Positions 7,924-15,134 are shown, counted from the stretch's first letter. The stretch is 64,000 nucleotides of DNA from Deinococcus sp. KNUC1210 (GCF_022344005.1 NZ_CP092193.1:39856-103855); one strand, 5' to 3'. Numbers and translations are program-made. Notes: generated by a model not told the origin, from the sequence alone.

Positions 7924-8804
7924 CTCTCTCCTACTCTAGAGACGCCTTAAACGTCTTGAAAAAGTTTCACAGAGTCGACGTTGTAATGTATGTTGAAGGA
8001 GAAGAAGATAAAATTTTCTGGGATCATTTCTATAGTCACCTTGGCTTTTCATACACTGTCAAATTTAAACCTGCTGGGGGATGTGAGGAAATTAAAAAAA
8101 TTTCGAGCATCTTATTACATGAGGACGCTAATATAGTCATAATACGAGACAAAGATTATCTTACCTTCTTCCCTGACCCGACTTCTCATGTAAGAGAAAT
8201 TTATACAGTGGGACATTCAGTAGAAAATACAGTTTACTCACCCGATAACATAGCAAAGTGCATCAAGGTTATGAGTGGCTGTGAAAGTCTACCTAAACAA
8301 GAAACTATCGAATGGCTTTATAATTTAGAGACTTCCATTAAAAGACTTCAAATTCTAGAAATAGCCGCGGTTCTTCAAAATACTTCTAGGACCTGCGATA
8401 GAACGGACGGCATTGAAGTACTTGGAGATAACCCGTTTAATATTATAGATGCGAAGCCAAATGAGCACATGATATCAGAAGATAGAGTCAATGCAAAAAT
8501 ATCCTCAATTTCTTCGCAATTTTCCTCAGATAGTATGCAAGAAGCTAAAATTATATATAATAGATCAAGAGGAAAACGTTATAGAAGAATAAGAGGCCAC
8601 TTCATGACAGGAATGGTATATAACTATATAATGCGTTCGATTGAACTAATATCATCTGATACACAAAAACATAAATTTCACATGGGTATCTTATACAAAA
8701 TATTAGTCGGTTTTTCTGATCTATCAACCATAGAAGGGGATGAGATTAGATATTTTCGCAGAAGAATGCGAGAAGCTTTCGCTAGCCTAGGATTAGTCAC
8801 ATGA
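7920..8804 (+). CDS. ariB: AriB-like DUF4435/TOPRIM effector
   Basis: A 294-residue protein with a GTG start at 7920 overlapping the ariA stop (GTGA) and a strong GGAGGA Shine-Dalgarno 9 bases upstream. DUF4435 motifs are clear: VMYVEGEEDKIFWDHF with E26, the Gly-rich turn PAGGCEEI, the acidic TOPRIM-like strand IVIIRDKDYL and the helix motif GHSVENTVY. The rest is helical, with a basic patch RSRGKRYRRIRGH. In characterised PARIS systems AriB is a toxic nuclease, reported to cleave host tRNA, kept silent by AriA. The tight overlap implies balanced expression. Codon use is AT-rich, unlike the flanks, pointing to transfer. Activity and target are inferred. Confidence 0.72.
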   Translation: MTLSYSRDALNVLKKFHRVDVVMYVEGEEDKIFWDHFYSHLGFSYTVKFKPAGGCEEIKKISSILLHEDANIVIIRDKDYLTFFPDPTSHVREIYTVGHSVENTVYSPDNIAKCIKVMSGCESLPKQETIEWLYNLETSIKRLQILEIAAVLQNTSRTCDRTDGIEVLGDNPFNIIDAKPNEHMISEDRVNAKISSISSQFSSDSMQEAKIIYNRSRGKRYRRIRGHFMTGMVYNYIMRSIELISSDTQKHKFHMGILYKILVGFSDLSTIEGDEIRYFRRRMREAFASLGLVT

Positions 8805-8857
8805 ATGTGTAAAACTTAGCAATCAAAACAGCCAGGAACAAACTGCGGCTCTAATAG

Positions 8858-9019
8858 CCCATCTGTAGCCCGGTGATGCTGGTGCCACTGCCAGTAGGGG
8901 AGACTAACCAGCAGCGGCGGGATGAAGAGGCCGAGTATTTCGGGCGCATCGATGCTGTGCACCTGGGACTGGCAACCGCGACTGAGGCGGGGCTGGGGCA
9001 TCTGATTGACGCCCGCTGA
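8858..9019 (+). pseudogene. GC-rich C-terminal scrap right of the island
   Basis: The frame opens at 8858 and gives, from an ATG at 8876, 47 residues ending at a TGA at 9017-9019 (QQRRDEEAEYFGRIDAVHLG and LGHLIDAR). Composition returns to GC-rich here. The sequence resembles the tail end of a small phage-type gene and is followed directly by a terminator hairpin. It is either a tiny gene or the remainder of a gene cut by the AT-rich island. Confidence 0.35.
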
Positions 9020-9031
9020 ATCGAAGGTTTT

Positions 9032-9063
9032 GGACGCGCCCACCTATTTGAGCGGGCGCGTTC
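9032..9063 (+). terminator. Rho-independent-type hairpin
   Basis: Arms GGACGCGCCC and GGGCGCGTTC around ACCTATTTGAGC, just beyond the scrap ending at 9019 and before the promoter at 9079. A short T-rich run follows. Confidence 0.55.
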
Positions 9064-9078
9064 TGCTGTCTCTGCTGC

Positions 9079-9107
9079 TTGACTTTATATGTATATTCAT
9101 ATAATAT
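9079..9107 (+). promoter_or_regulatory. Leaderless promoter with palindromic operator for the DUF4160/DUF2442 pair
   Basis: TTGACT at 9079-9084 is followed by TATAAT at 9100-9105 (15-bp spacing) or TAATAT at 9102-9107 (17-bp). The ATG at 9114 lies 6-8 bases past the -10 box, so the transcript probably has no leader. A perfect palindrome TATATG-N6-CATATA (9086-9103) overlaps the -10 region, as expected for autoregulation by the HTH partner. Confidence 0.6.
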
Positions 9108-9113
9108 AGTGGC

Positions 9114-9374
9114 ATGCCAGAGATCAGCAGCTTCTACGGAATCCGGGTCACGATGTACTACCGCGACCACCAGCCCCCCCATTTCCACGCCGAATACGGC
9201 GACGACGAGATCGTCATCGTGATTTCCAACCTGACCACCTATGCGGGCAGCCTCCCCCGCACCGCGCACCGCCTCGTTCTTCAGTGGGCCGCGAAGCATC
9301 AGGAAGAGCTGGCCACGCTCTGGAGTCTCGCCCAGGCTCAGCAGCCCCTCGGCAAGATCGCCCCCCTTTCCTGA
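9114..9374 (+). CDS. DUF4160 protein, toxin-like partner
   Basis: An 86-residue protein matching DUF4160: ISSFYGIRVTMYYRDHQPPH with the conserved PPHFHAEY box (residues 22-29), then a C-terminal LQWAAKHQEELATLW helix. DUF4160 proteins are nearly always encoded next to DUF2442 proteins and are treated as predicted toxin-antitoxin modules, the DUF4160 part being the putative toxin. No catalytic mechanism is established. The start is fixed by the promoter 6-8 bases upstream and the typical MPEIS N-terminus. The partner begins 54 bases downstream. Confidence 0.8.
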   Translation: MPEISSFYGIRVTMYYRDHQPPHFHAEYGDDEIVIVISNLTTYAGSLPRTAHRLVLQWAAKHQEELATLWSLAQAQQPLGKIAPLS

Positions 9375-9428
9375 AGCGCACGGGGCCGCAAGGCCCCACC
9401 TCATTCCTCTCTGGCGAAAGGATGAACC

Positions 9429-9938
9429 ATGTACAGACTCACTGATGTCCGCCCAGGCGACGGCCTCACGCTCCATCTGACCTACACCGACGGCGCGACC
9501 GTCCATGCCGATGTCGCGGGCCTGCTGGCCGGAGACCCCGGCGTCTTCGCCCCGCTCGCGGCCCGCAGCTTCTTCGAGCAGGTCGCGCTCGGCCCACGCG
9601 GGCGCTCGATCACCTGGCCTGGTGAACTCGATCTGGATGCCGACGTGTTCCGCCTGGACGACGGCGACCCGGCCAAGCCGGACGTGTTCCGCACGCTCAG
9701 CAGCACGGCCGCCACGCCGCCCGACCCGGTCAGTAGCGCACTGCGTCAGGCGGTCGAGGCCAGCGGCCTGACACAGGCGGAGGTGGCGCGGCGGGCAGAC
9801 ATGAAGCAGCCGAATCTGGCCACACTGCTCGACCCGACGTACCACGGCCACAGCCTCAGCGCGGTGCGCCGGGTGGCTGACGCGCTGGGCCTGCAGGTGC
9901 AGGTGACGCTGGTCTCTTCGGAGCAGGCCGCGTCCTGA
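9429..9938 (+). CDS. DUF2442 plus XRE helix-turn-helix protein, antitoxin-like partner
   Basis: A 169-residue protein. Residues 1-75 are a DUF2442 domain (LTLHLTYTDGATVHADVAGL, then WPGELDLDADVFRLDD). Residues 98-160 are an XRE-type helix-turn-helix (VEASGLTQAEVARRADMKQP, followed by SAVRRVADALG). The start has a Shine-Dalgarno (GAAAGGATGAACC). The fusion gives the predicted antitoxin its own DNA-binding domain, consistent with binding the palindrome at 9086-9103. It follows the DUF4160 gene in the same transcript. Confidence 0.8.
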   Translation: MYRLTDVRPGDGLTLHLTYTDGATVHADVAGLLAGDPGVFAPLAARSFFEQVALGPRGRSITWPGELDLDADVFRLDDGDPAKPDVFRTLSSTAATPPDPVSSALRQAVEASGLTQAEVARRADMKQPNLATLLDPTYHGHSLSAVRRVADALGLQVQVTLVSSEQAAS

Positions 9939-9988
9939 AGACCAGTCCATATCCTGGCTCCGGGTAGGGGAGAGAGTCTTGAGAAAGT

Positions 9989-10007
9989 ATTACGTATGGG
10001 ACGTAAT
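9989..10007. promoter_or_regulatory. Inverted repeat upstream of a small secreted peptide gene
   Basis: ATTACGT-ATGGG-ACGTAAT, perfect 7-bp arms with a 5-base spacer, 39 bases before the ATG at 10046. It looks like a regulator-binding site. It also follows the antitoxin stop at 9938, but the stem is too short and AT-rich for a good terminator. Confidence 0.35.
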
Positions 10008-10045
10008 TTAATTGCCAGGATTGGGAGTCCGTGCGAAGCTGAAGC

Positions 10046-10159
10046 ATGCGACTGCTGATGCACCCCCATGCCCGCACTGTGACGCTGCTGGTCTTCGCAG
10101 CCCTCGCCCTGGCACTCGGACAGCACCATCCGTTTGATCCCTGTTTCGGCTGCATATAG
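10046..10159 (+). CDS. Tiny secreted peptide with DPCxxC motif
   Basis: A 37-residue reading frame beginning MRLLMHPHARTVTLLVFAAL, continuing through ALALG and ending DPCFGCI. It has a basic N-terminus, a hydrophobic core typical of a signal peptide, and a short mature part with two cysteines. An unrelated-looking 40-residue frame at 12828 has the same plan and the same DPCxxC ending. No family is recognised. Such short frames can occur by chance; the shared motif is the main support. A palindrome lies upstream. Confidence 0.35.
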   Translation: MRLLMHPHARTVTLLVFAALALALGQHHPFDPCFGCI

Positions 10160-10517
10160 GGTGAGGGCAGATCATGCCCCACTCCACCCTCCCCAAGAAC
10201 CGCAGCCATACGAAAGAGGACTGTTCTGGCACTGCCGAACAGAACAGTTGCAGCCAGCCCTCCACCGACCGCCTCGCTAGTTATGTCGTGCTCGGTGGCA
10301 TGTGGTGGATGGAAATGTTCGCGCCCGTGACCAAAGAGCAGTTGGCGTCTCTGCGCCGCTCCAGTCCAGACCGTTCGGATGAACCATCCGAGGACTGAAC
10401 GCGATCTGCGATTGGCCTACGCCACTTACCGGATGCGTGCAGCACGCGTCGAGGCTACTGTGAAGACAGGAACTTCCTGTGGGATCAGGCGATGACCTCG
10501 CGCTGCCCCTCGCCCCA

Positions 10518-10535
10518 GCGAGAACGGCCCACACA
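10518..10535. repeat. 18-bp direct repeat, left copy
   Basis: GCGAGAACGGCCCACACA occurs here and at 12596-12613. In both places it is followed within 10 bases by a terminator hairpin. The two copies bracket the low-GC lipoprotein gene. Confidence 0.6.
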
Positions 10536-10542
10536 ACAGAAA

Positions 10543-10579
10543 AAAGCCCCCACGCCGCCGAAGCGAACGTGGGGGCTTT
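10543..10579. terminator. Terminator downstream of the lipoprotein gene
   Basis: A 12-bp perfect stem (AAAGCCCCCACG / CGTGGGGGCTTT) with a 13-base loop. In minus orientation it ends in a run of six T and lies about 80 bases past the stop of the gene ending at 10658. Confidence 0.75.
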
Positions 10580-10657
10580 CGGATGACGCCATAGTTGATG
10601 AGGCTTTAACAACCAGAGTGTGTTTATCCAATAAAATAACTTACAGTGATCATCTGC

Positions 10658-12376
10658 TTATTCCCCAGGAAAGCGAACAACATGAAAACGTTGATTGTAC
10701 ATCATAATGTAATCACCAGAACGAACAGCACGACCCTGGAATGGAATCTTTTGAGTACCAGGCAGGTAGCGACTAGCTGGAATATCTAATTTGACAATCT
10801 GAGTGTATGGTGCCGGACTCACATAAAAATTGGTTTGCGTACCCTCTTGAGTCCAAAAGTAGAGGTTATTATATTGATCGTTAATAATCTGCCCAACCGT
10901 CTCGCCTTCATTACCTGTTGCCAAGCGAGGGGGCTGAAACATCTGAGCACTCAAGTTAAATTGTCCAGGATTGCCTGATGTTTTTGAGTAAAGTATGTAT
11001 TTCCCAGGACGGTCGCTGCCTCCATAAAGTCCATTCGGCGCGCCACGCACATTCTGAAGCTCGACCAGCCCAACTGGATAATTTTTGGCATGAGGAGCAT
11101 CTAAGGATGTCCATTTTTCCCACAGATCTGTTCCGCCGGGACCTTGTCCGATATTTCCTTGTGTAAGACGCCAGATACCGATACCGGCCGTTCCAGCGTC
11201 ACCGACCGCCATCCACAGATGGGAATCGCCTGGGGTGTACAGAGTATGAACATGGCGTGCGCCTACGACTGTGAATGATTTGGTCCATGTACCTGAGACG
11301 GGATCAAATTTTAGAACGAAAGGGCCATCATCTGGACCGTTTGCAAACTCACGGTATACAGTCCCTGCGGGTTCTGTGCCAGTCGCTGCACTATATTCAC
11401 TCCAGTACAGCTTTCCGTTAAACACAGTCATGCCTTGCGGGCGTCCAAGGCTGTTGCTGTGACGCAATGTTGATGGAGGCGAAATATCTTGCCATGTTGC
11501 GGTAGAGGTAAGATCGGACGAACGAAGAACTGAACCATCGTGGAAAAGAACATAAATACGTTGATTGAGAACCACTAAATCTTGCATATCATTATTGGTA
11601 GAGTTCGCTGGTGTAGGGAGCACCATGAGATCAGTCCATGAGCCAGCAGCACCACTGGCTGCACTCGTCGCGAAACGTCTAGGCGAGACACCGGTGTCGA
11701 TCGCAATGGGGCGATCAGCAGATGGATCAATACCGAAGACAAAGTACTGTGGGTTAGCTGCACTGTCTGAGGAATAGCCTGTCGGGACGGGTACAGACTT
11801 TCGAAGGGCAATAAGCGCGGGCGCTTCTGCCGCCGCTTGAATGTTGGAGGAGGAAAAAGAGGTGGGAGTCAAATAGTTGAGTGCGACCGCTGTCGAGCTA
11901 AACGACCCTTGGGAGATCTGAGCAACCTGTCCACCCCCTCGCGGATCAGTAGAGAATTCTGCCGTATTTGAAGTGGTAGTAATACCGAGATAATACCGAC
12001 CCGGTGTCAATGTCACTTCAGGAATTGCAAATTCGAAAGGCCCCGGCTCGGGAATTTCGCGCGACTCACTCGTCACTTCACGTCCGTCTGGGGACGGTAA
12101 CGTAAGACGCTGGAAATTGCTGTCGTAGATTGACACTTCTACCAGATCCCCAGAACTCGTCGTCACCACAGTGCCCACAATACGGTTCACAACACTTGTG
12201 GCTGCTACATCAAAAGGAGTGAAGGCTTCCTGTGTCGGCGGAACTGAAAGTGCACTTAGTGGCAGAGAAGGTAGCTGAGCTGAAGTTCCCGCGCCTGTAC
12301 TGCAAGCTGTAAAAGACATTCCTGCGATTGATAAAAAAAGAGAGATTCCAAGAAAACGCGCCTTTGAGCTGATCAT
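10658..12376 (-). CDS. Large lipoprotein with beta-propeller-like body
   Basis: A 572-residue protein with a lipoprotein signal (LFLSIAGMSFTACS, lipobox SFTAC, cysteine about residue 25). After it comes a beta-sandwich-like segment (residues about 50-150, with LTPGRYYLGITT, similar to pre-peptidase C-terminal domains), then repeated short strands typical of a propeller (NQRIYVLFHDGSVLR, FNGKLYWSEYS, THxLWMAVGDAG). A GGAGAA ribosome-binding site precedes the ATG. GC content is clearly lower than the flanks, and the gene is bracketed by an 18-bp direct repeat, suggesting transfer. Probably surface-anchored; function unknown. Confidence 0.75.
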   Translation of the reverse strand: MISSKARFLGISLFLSIAGMSFTACSTGAGTSAQLPSLPLSALSVPPTQEAFTPFDVAATSVVNRIVGTVVTTSSGDLVEVSIYDSNFQRLTLPSPDGREVTSESREIPEPGPFEFAIPEVTLTPGRYYLGITTTSNTAEFSTDPRGGGQVAQISQGSFSSTAVALNYLTPTSFSSSNIQAAAEAPALIALRKSVPVPTGYSSDSAANPQYFVFGIDPSADRPIAIDTGVSPRRFATSAASGAAGSWTDLMVLPTPANSTNNDMQDLVVLNQRIYVLFHDGSVLRSSDLTSTATWQDISPPSTLRHSNSLGRPQGMTVFNGKLYWSEYSAATGTEPAGTVYREFANGPDDGPFVLKFDPVSGTWTKSFTVVGARHVHTLYTPGDSHLWMAVGDAGTAGIGIWRLTQGNIGQGPGGTDLWEKWTSLDAPHAKNYPVGLVELQNVRGAPNGLYGGSDRPGKYILYSKTSGNPGQFNLSAQMFQPPRLATGNEGETVGQIINDQYNNLYFWTQEGTQTNFYVSPAPYTQIVKLDIPASRYLPGTQKIPFQGRAVRSGDYIMMYNQRFHVVRFPGE

Positions 12377-12595
12377 GAACTTCTCCTCTAACCTTTAGTC
12401 ATTCTCTACAACTTTGACTGAACACCGGAAGATTGCTGCTGTGCTACCTAGTTCTCTGTCAAATCAATAGATATTGCCTCCAGTAAAACCGAGGGGATCG
12501 GCCTTCTCGGATAGCATATCGAGCTTCCCATTCTCATGGGCCGAACTTGACTGGCGAGAAAGCGCGGGGTACCCGAAAGCTCTAGGGTGTCTGGC

Positions 12596-12613
12596 GCGAG
12601 AACGGCCCACACA
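12596..12613. repeat. 18-bp direct repeat, right copy
   Basis: GCGAGAACGGCCCACACA, identical to 10518-10535 and again next to a hairpin. Confidence 0.6.
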
Positions 12614-12616
12614 GCA

Positions 12617-12647
12617 AAGCGCCCCGCCTATTTTGAGCGGGACGCTT
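12617..12647. terminator. Terminator at the left end of the prophage-like operon
   Basis: Stem AAGCGCCCCGC / GCGGGACGCTT (one C-A mismatch) with a 9-base loop. It lies 31 bases past the stop of the minus-strand frame ending at 12679. Confidence 0.6.
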
Positions 12648-12678
12648 TCATTTCCAAACGAATTACTGCGGCGGCACT

Positions 12679-12801
12679 TCATTGCGCCCAGAGCACCGTG
12701 ATCGGGTTCGGTGCCTCGACGTCGGGATACGCGGCGCTGTTGGCAGCCCAGCGCTCGCGGTAATATGCGCAGCCCGCCTCGTTCAGTCGCAGGAAGTACA
12801 C
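12679..12801 (-). CDS. Small frame or gene end, possible last prophage gene
   Basis: From a GTG at 12801 the frame reads YFLRLNEAGCAYYRERWAAN and ends PNPITVLWAQ at a TGA (40 residues). The frame stays open for about another 100 bases upstream, so this may be the C-terminus of a decayed gene. The composition is protein-like, with aromatic and charged residues in a plausible order. It is followed by a terminator. It could be the last gene of the minus-strand phage operon. Confidence 0.35.
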   Translation of the reverse strand: MYFLRLNEAGCAYYRERWAANSAAYPDVEAPNPITVLWAQ

Positions 12802-12827
12802 CTGAGGGATGCTGGTACGCTGAGTGT

Positions 12828-12950
12828 ATGAATCTACGTCGCGCGTTCGGTGTGCTGGTTGCCGTTGACCTGCTGGTCAGTCCGTTCGGCGCGGCCCACG
12901 CTGATCCGTGTACCTATTGCAGAGTTCCGGTTTCACTGTCGGCTGAGTAA
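12828..12950 (+). CDS. Tiny secreted peptide with DPCxxC motif
   Basis: A 40-residue frame, MNLRRAFGVLVAVDLLVS then PFGAAHADPCTYCRVPVSLS. It has a signal peptide with a good AxA-type cleavage site (AAHA) just before DPCTYC. The motif and layout match the 37-residue frame at 10046. No clear Shine-Dalgarno sequence. No family recognised; chance frame remains possible. Confidence 0.4.
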   Translation: MNLRRAFGVLVAVDLLVSPFGAAHADPCTYCRVPVSLSAE

Positions 12951-13040
12951 AAGGGAGCGCACTCCAACTCCGGCGGGGAGCGGGTGCGCTGCAACCTTTA
13001 CCTGAGGCTTGCTTTCCCAGGCCACAGCACGATACACGAA

Positions 13041-13083
13041 AAAGCCCCGCACCGGTGCCAGAAGGCAGGGTGCGGGGCTCTTT
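13041..13083 (-). terminator. Strong terminator closing the phage lysis operon
   Basis: 11-bp perfect stem AGCCCCGCACC / GGTGCGGGGCT, with a 15-base loop and five T residues in the minus direction. It lies immediately after the stop of the 42-residue gene ending at 13085. Confidence 0.8.
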
Positions 13084-13084
13084 G

Positions 13085-13213
13085 TTAATCGTCTCTCGGC
13101 TTCACGACCTGCCAGGCTAGAAAGAGCGGCAGACCCACGAAGGTGATCACGTGGACCCACCCCTGAGCCCAGTGTGGAAGCAGCCCGATCAGATCATTGA
13201 TCCAGTGGAACAT
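13085..13213 (-). CDS. 42-residue membrane protein
   Basis: Reads MFHWINDLIGLLPHWAQGWV, then HVITFVGLPLFLAWQVVKPRDD. One or two hydrophobic segments with a charged C-terminus suggest a tiny inner-membrane protein, as is common beside phage lysis genes. It ends directly before the terminator at 13041-13083, which supports it being the last translated gene of the operon. No strong Shine-Dalgarno sequence. Function unknown. Confidence 0.5.
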   Translation of the reverse strand: MFHWINDLIGLLPHWAQGWVHVITFVGLPLFLAWQVVKPRDD

Positions 13214-13271
13214 GCTGCTACCTTACTCAGCTTGCTCCTACAGCTTCCTGACGGCGCAAGGTGTCCGACAG

Positions 13272-13637
13272 TTATTTCAGCGCGACGACGTGGGTTTTGC
13301 TGTCGCCGAGGCCGTACTCGACTCGCGCGACCTTGACCCCACTGGCATACAGCACCTTGCTTTTGCCAGCGGGAACATCCCCGAGCTGGCACTCGACGTG
13401 CGTCTGTACCACGGCGCAGCGCTTGTCGTTCAGTCGCAGCACGTCGCCGGAAAGATACGCCACCGCACTGAAGACCGGGAATTTGCCGGGGTCGAAGGTC
13501 AGGGTGTCATAGTTCTCGCCGCTCGAGCGGATGAACGTGGCCTCTTCTGGGACAGTGGCAGGCGACGTGTACACGCTGGGCATGCAGGCAGCCAGCAGGG
13601 AGGCCAGCGCCAGGATCGAGAGCAGCCGGCCCCTCAA
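13272..13637 (-). CDS. Small phage lipoprotein
   Basis: A 121-residue protein from a TTG start that overlaps the TGA of the upstream gene (TTGA), with GGAG 7 bases upstream. The sequence RGRLLSILALASLLAACMPS is a lipoprotein signal with lipobox LAAC. The mature part is beta-rich and has one extra cysteine pair (RCAVVQTHVEC). In a lysis region such a lipoprotein could act as an outer-membrane spanin subunit or in superinfection exclusion; neither is shown. Confidence 0.65.
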   Translation of the reverse strand: MRGRLLSILALASLLAACMPSVYTSPATVPEEATFIRSSGENYDTLTFDPGKFPVFSAVAYLSGDVLRLNDKRCAVVQTHVECQLGDVPAGKSKVLYASGVKVARVEYGLGDSKTHVVALK

Positions 13638-14089
13638 AGCCCCACTCCGCTGGGGAGTTCCGGCGCATCGACGACTGGTGCTTTGCCAACCCCGAAGACC
13701 CGCTGATACGCGGCCTCGATCACGGCGGCAACGGCAGGCCCCTGCAAGAGCGGAAGCACCCACCCGGCCATGGTGCGTTCCGGTTCCGGCAGTAGCTGAA
13801 TCGTTTCCTGAACCACCAGGACCAGGACCGCCTGTGAGACCTTCGCCCGGTCAGTGCCCTGGAAGATGCCGTTTAGCACCCGCACGCTTTTGTTGACGAC
13901 TTCGGCCAGCTTGCCGATCTCAGCCCAGTTAAAGGGGCTGCTCAGCAGCTGCTGGGCGGCACTCAGCAGCTGCGGTTCGTACTCGCTCACCCAGGCGATC
14001 AGCGCAGGCGCGGTGGCGCTGTCCTGGGTGGTGGCTGTGCTACCAAGCGCCGCAGTCAGCGCGGGCATCAGAGGGGACTTCAGATTCAT
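13634..14089 (-). CDS. Hypothetical helical protein in lysis region
   Basis: A 151-residue protein starting MNLKSPLMPALTAALG after a GGAGG site. It is rich in helix-forming Ala/Leu/Val, with a hydrophobic segment (KVSQAVLVLVVQETIQLL) that is amphipathic rather than clearly transmembrane. No family recognised. It overlaps the downstream lipoprotein gene by 4 bases, so they are translationally coupled. Confidence 0.6.
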   Translation of the reverse strand: MNLKSPLMPALTAALGSTATTQDSATAPALIAWVSEYEPQLLSAAQQLLSSPFNWAEIGKLAEVVNKSVRVLNGIFQGTDRAKVSQAVLVLVVQETIQLLPEPERTMAGWVLPLLQGPAVAAVIEAAYQRVFGVGKAPVVDAPELPSGVGL

Positions 14090-14156
14090 ACAGCCTCCAG
14101 AAACGAACGCGGCCCCACCGCGAGGGATGGAGCCGGAAGAAGCGGGGCTTGCGGGA

Positions 14157-14717
14157 TTAGCGCGGCGTTGAGGTGGTTGTGGTCACTAGATGTGGGCTGC
14201 TCGGCGTGAGGGCCGTGAGGTAGCCAATGAACTGCCCATCTGCATGGGCAGGAATGCGGCCGGGTCCCGGCTCCGGGTACAGCACATGGGTCGCGCCGAT
14301 CAGCGGCAGCGGTGTAGCCGCGACTACCGGGCGAGTCGCTAGCAGCTGCATCAGCAGGTTGTAGCCGCCCGACGCAATCACGAAGGCCACCAGACCGAAC
14401 AGCAGCCACACCCACGGCGGCGTGAAGCGCGTGTAGGTCGAGTCCGTCAACCACCCGGCCAGGAACAGCAGGTACGCGCCCAGCTCGGACAGCAGGAACG
14501 ACAGCACCAACACCCGCCAGCCCTGCAGCGCGGGAATCCTGGCCTTGAGCAGCGACACCAGCGCCGCGACGATCCCCGCGTACACGCTGACGCTGCCGCC
14601 CCAGGCCTTGAAGTCAAAGCTCGGCAGCGGGGTGAGGGTGCCTGTTCCCTGGGCGAACACGACGGACAAAAACAGCAGCCCCAGCAGGAGTCCGACAAGT
14701 ACACCGATACGTTTCAT
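14157..14717 (-). CDS. Multi-spanning membrane protein, holin-like
   Basis: A 186-residue protein from MKRIGVLVGLLLGLLF. A signal-like first helix (residues 5-22) is followed by hydrophobic segments at about 45-60 (YAGIVAALVSLL), 70-90 (VLVLSFLLSELGAYLLFLAG) and 105-122 (WVWLLFGLVAFVIASGGY), then a Thr/Pro-rich tail. An upstream extension of the frame overlaps the previous gene and is not used. Position in the lysis cassette suggests a holin or antiholin role; no family is recognised. Confidence 0.6.
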   Translation of the reverse strand: MKRIGVLVGLLLGLLFLSVVFAQGTGTLTPLPSFDFKAWGGSVSVYAGIVAALVSLLKARIPALQGWRVLVLSFLLSELGAYLLFLAGWLTDSTYTRFTPPWVWLLFGLVAFVIASGGYNLLMQLLATRPVVAATPLPLIGATHVLYPEPGPGRIPAHADGQFIGYLTALTPSSPHLVTTTTSTPR

Positions 14718-14725
14718 GTGATACC

Positions 14726-15070
14726 TCAGCTTTCCCAGCTGGTCATGCCGGGTGTGAACGGGTGATGTTTGGCGAGCAGCTCCGGCGTCGCGTGCGTCTC
14801 GCACAGATCAACGTGGAAGGCGTTGTCGATCAGGAAATAGCTGGACGTCCACTCGCCGCACTCCTGGCACTTGTGAGCGGTGCTGCCAGTGCCGACGTGC
14901 CGGGCGCGGGCCAGCTGATAGTCGTAAAGACAGCGCTCGGCGTCCTCTTTGGTGGTATGAGGTGTGCGGTCGTGAGCCGCGCAGCAGCTGTGAATGCGCG
15001 TGTGTCCATCGTTGGTGACGGTGTAATGCCAGCCGCCTTCTTTCAGTTCGCTCGGTGCCAAATAGTTCAT
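14726..15070 (-). CDS. Small cysteine/histidine-rich phage protein
   Basis: A 114-residue protein starting MNYLAPSELKEGGWHYTV. Pairs CC (residues 29-30), CQEC (68-71) and later C/H (DLCETHA) could bind zinc. It starts after AGGGG. No family recognised. It lies between the glycosidase-like gene and a holin-like gene. Confidence 0.6.
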   Translation of the reverse strand: MNYLAPSELKEGGWHYTVTNDGHTRIHSCCAAHDRTPHTTKEDAERCLYDYQLARARHVGTGSTAHKCQECGEWTSSYFLIDNAFHVDLCETHATPELLAKHHPFTPGMTSWES

Positions 15071-15134
15071 CGTGCCCCTTCAGAAATGGATACGGCCCCA
15101 CCGTGGGGCAGGGCCGGACAAGAACGACGAAGAT

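Larger units (their letters stand above)
10160..10657. other. Intergenic stretch with weak small frame and terminator
   Basis: A plus-strand frame at 10174-10398 (74 residues, starting MPHSTLPKNR) has a possible GAGGGC ribosome-binding site but no recognisable protein features, so it is not called. The stretch ends with the hairpin at 10543-10579. Composition falls toward AT-rich at about 10600, the edge of the lipoprotein cassette. Confidence 0.3.
12377..12678. other. Intergenic region with repeat and terminator
   Basis: Holds the lipoprotein promoter region, the right copy of the 18-bp repeat (12596-12613) and the hairpin at 12617-12647. No gene is evident. Confidence 0.4.

Noticed and set aside
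10277..10612. 111-codon minus-strand frame between the small peptide gene and the lipoprotein
   Set aside because: Spans a terminator hairpin, lacks a ribosome-binding site and shows no protein features.
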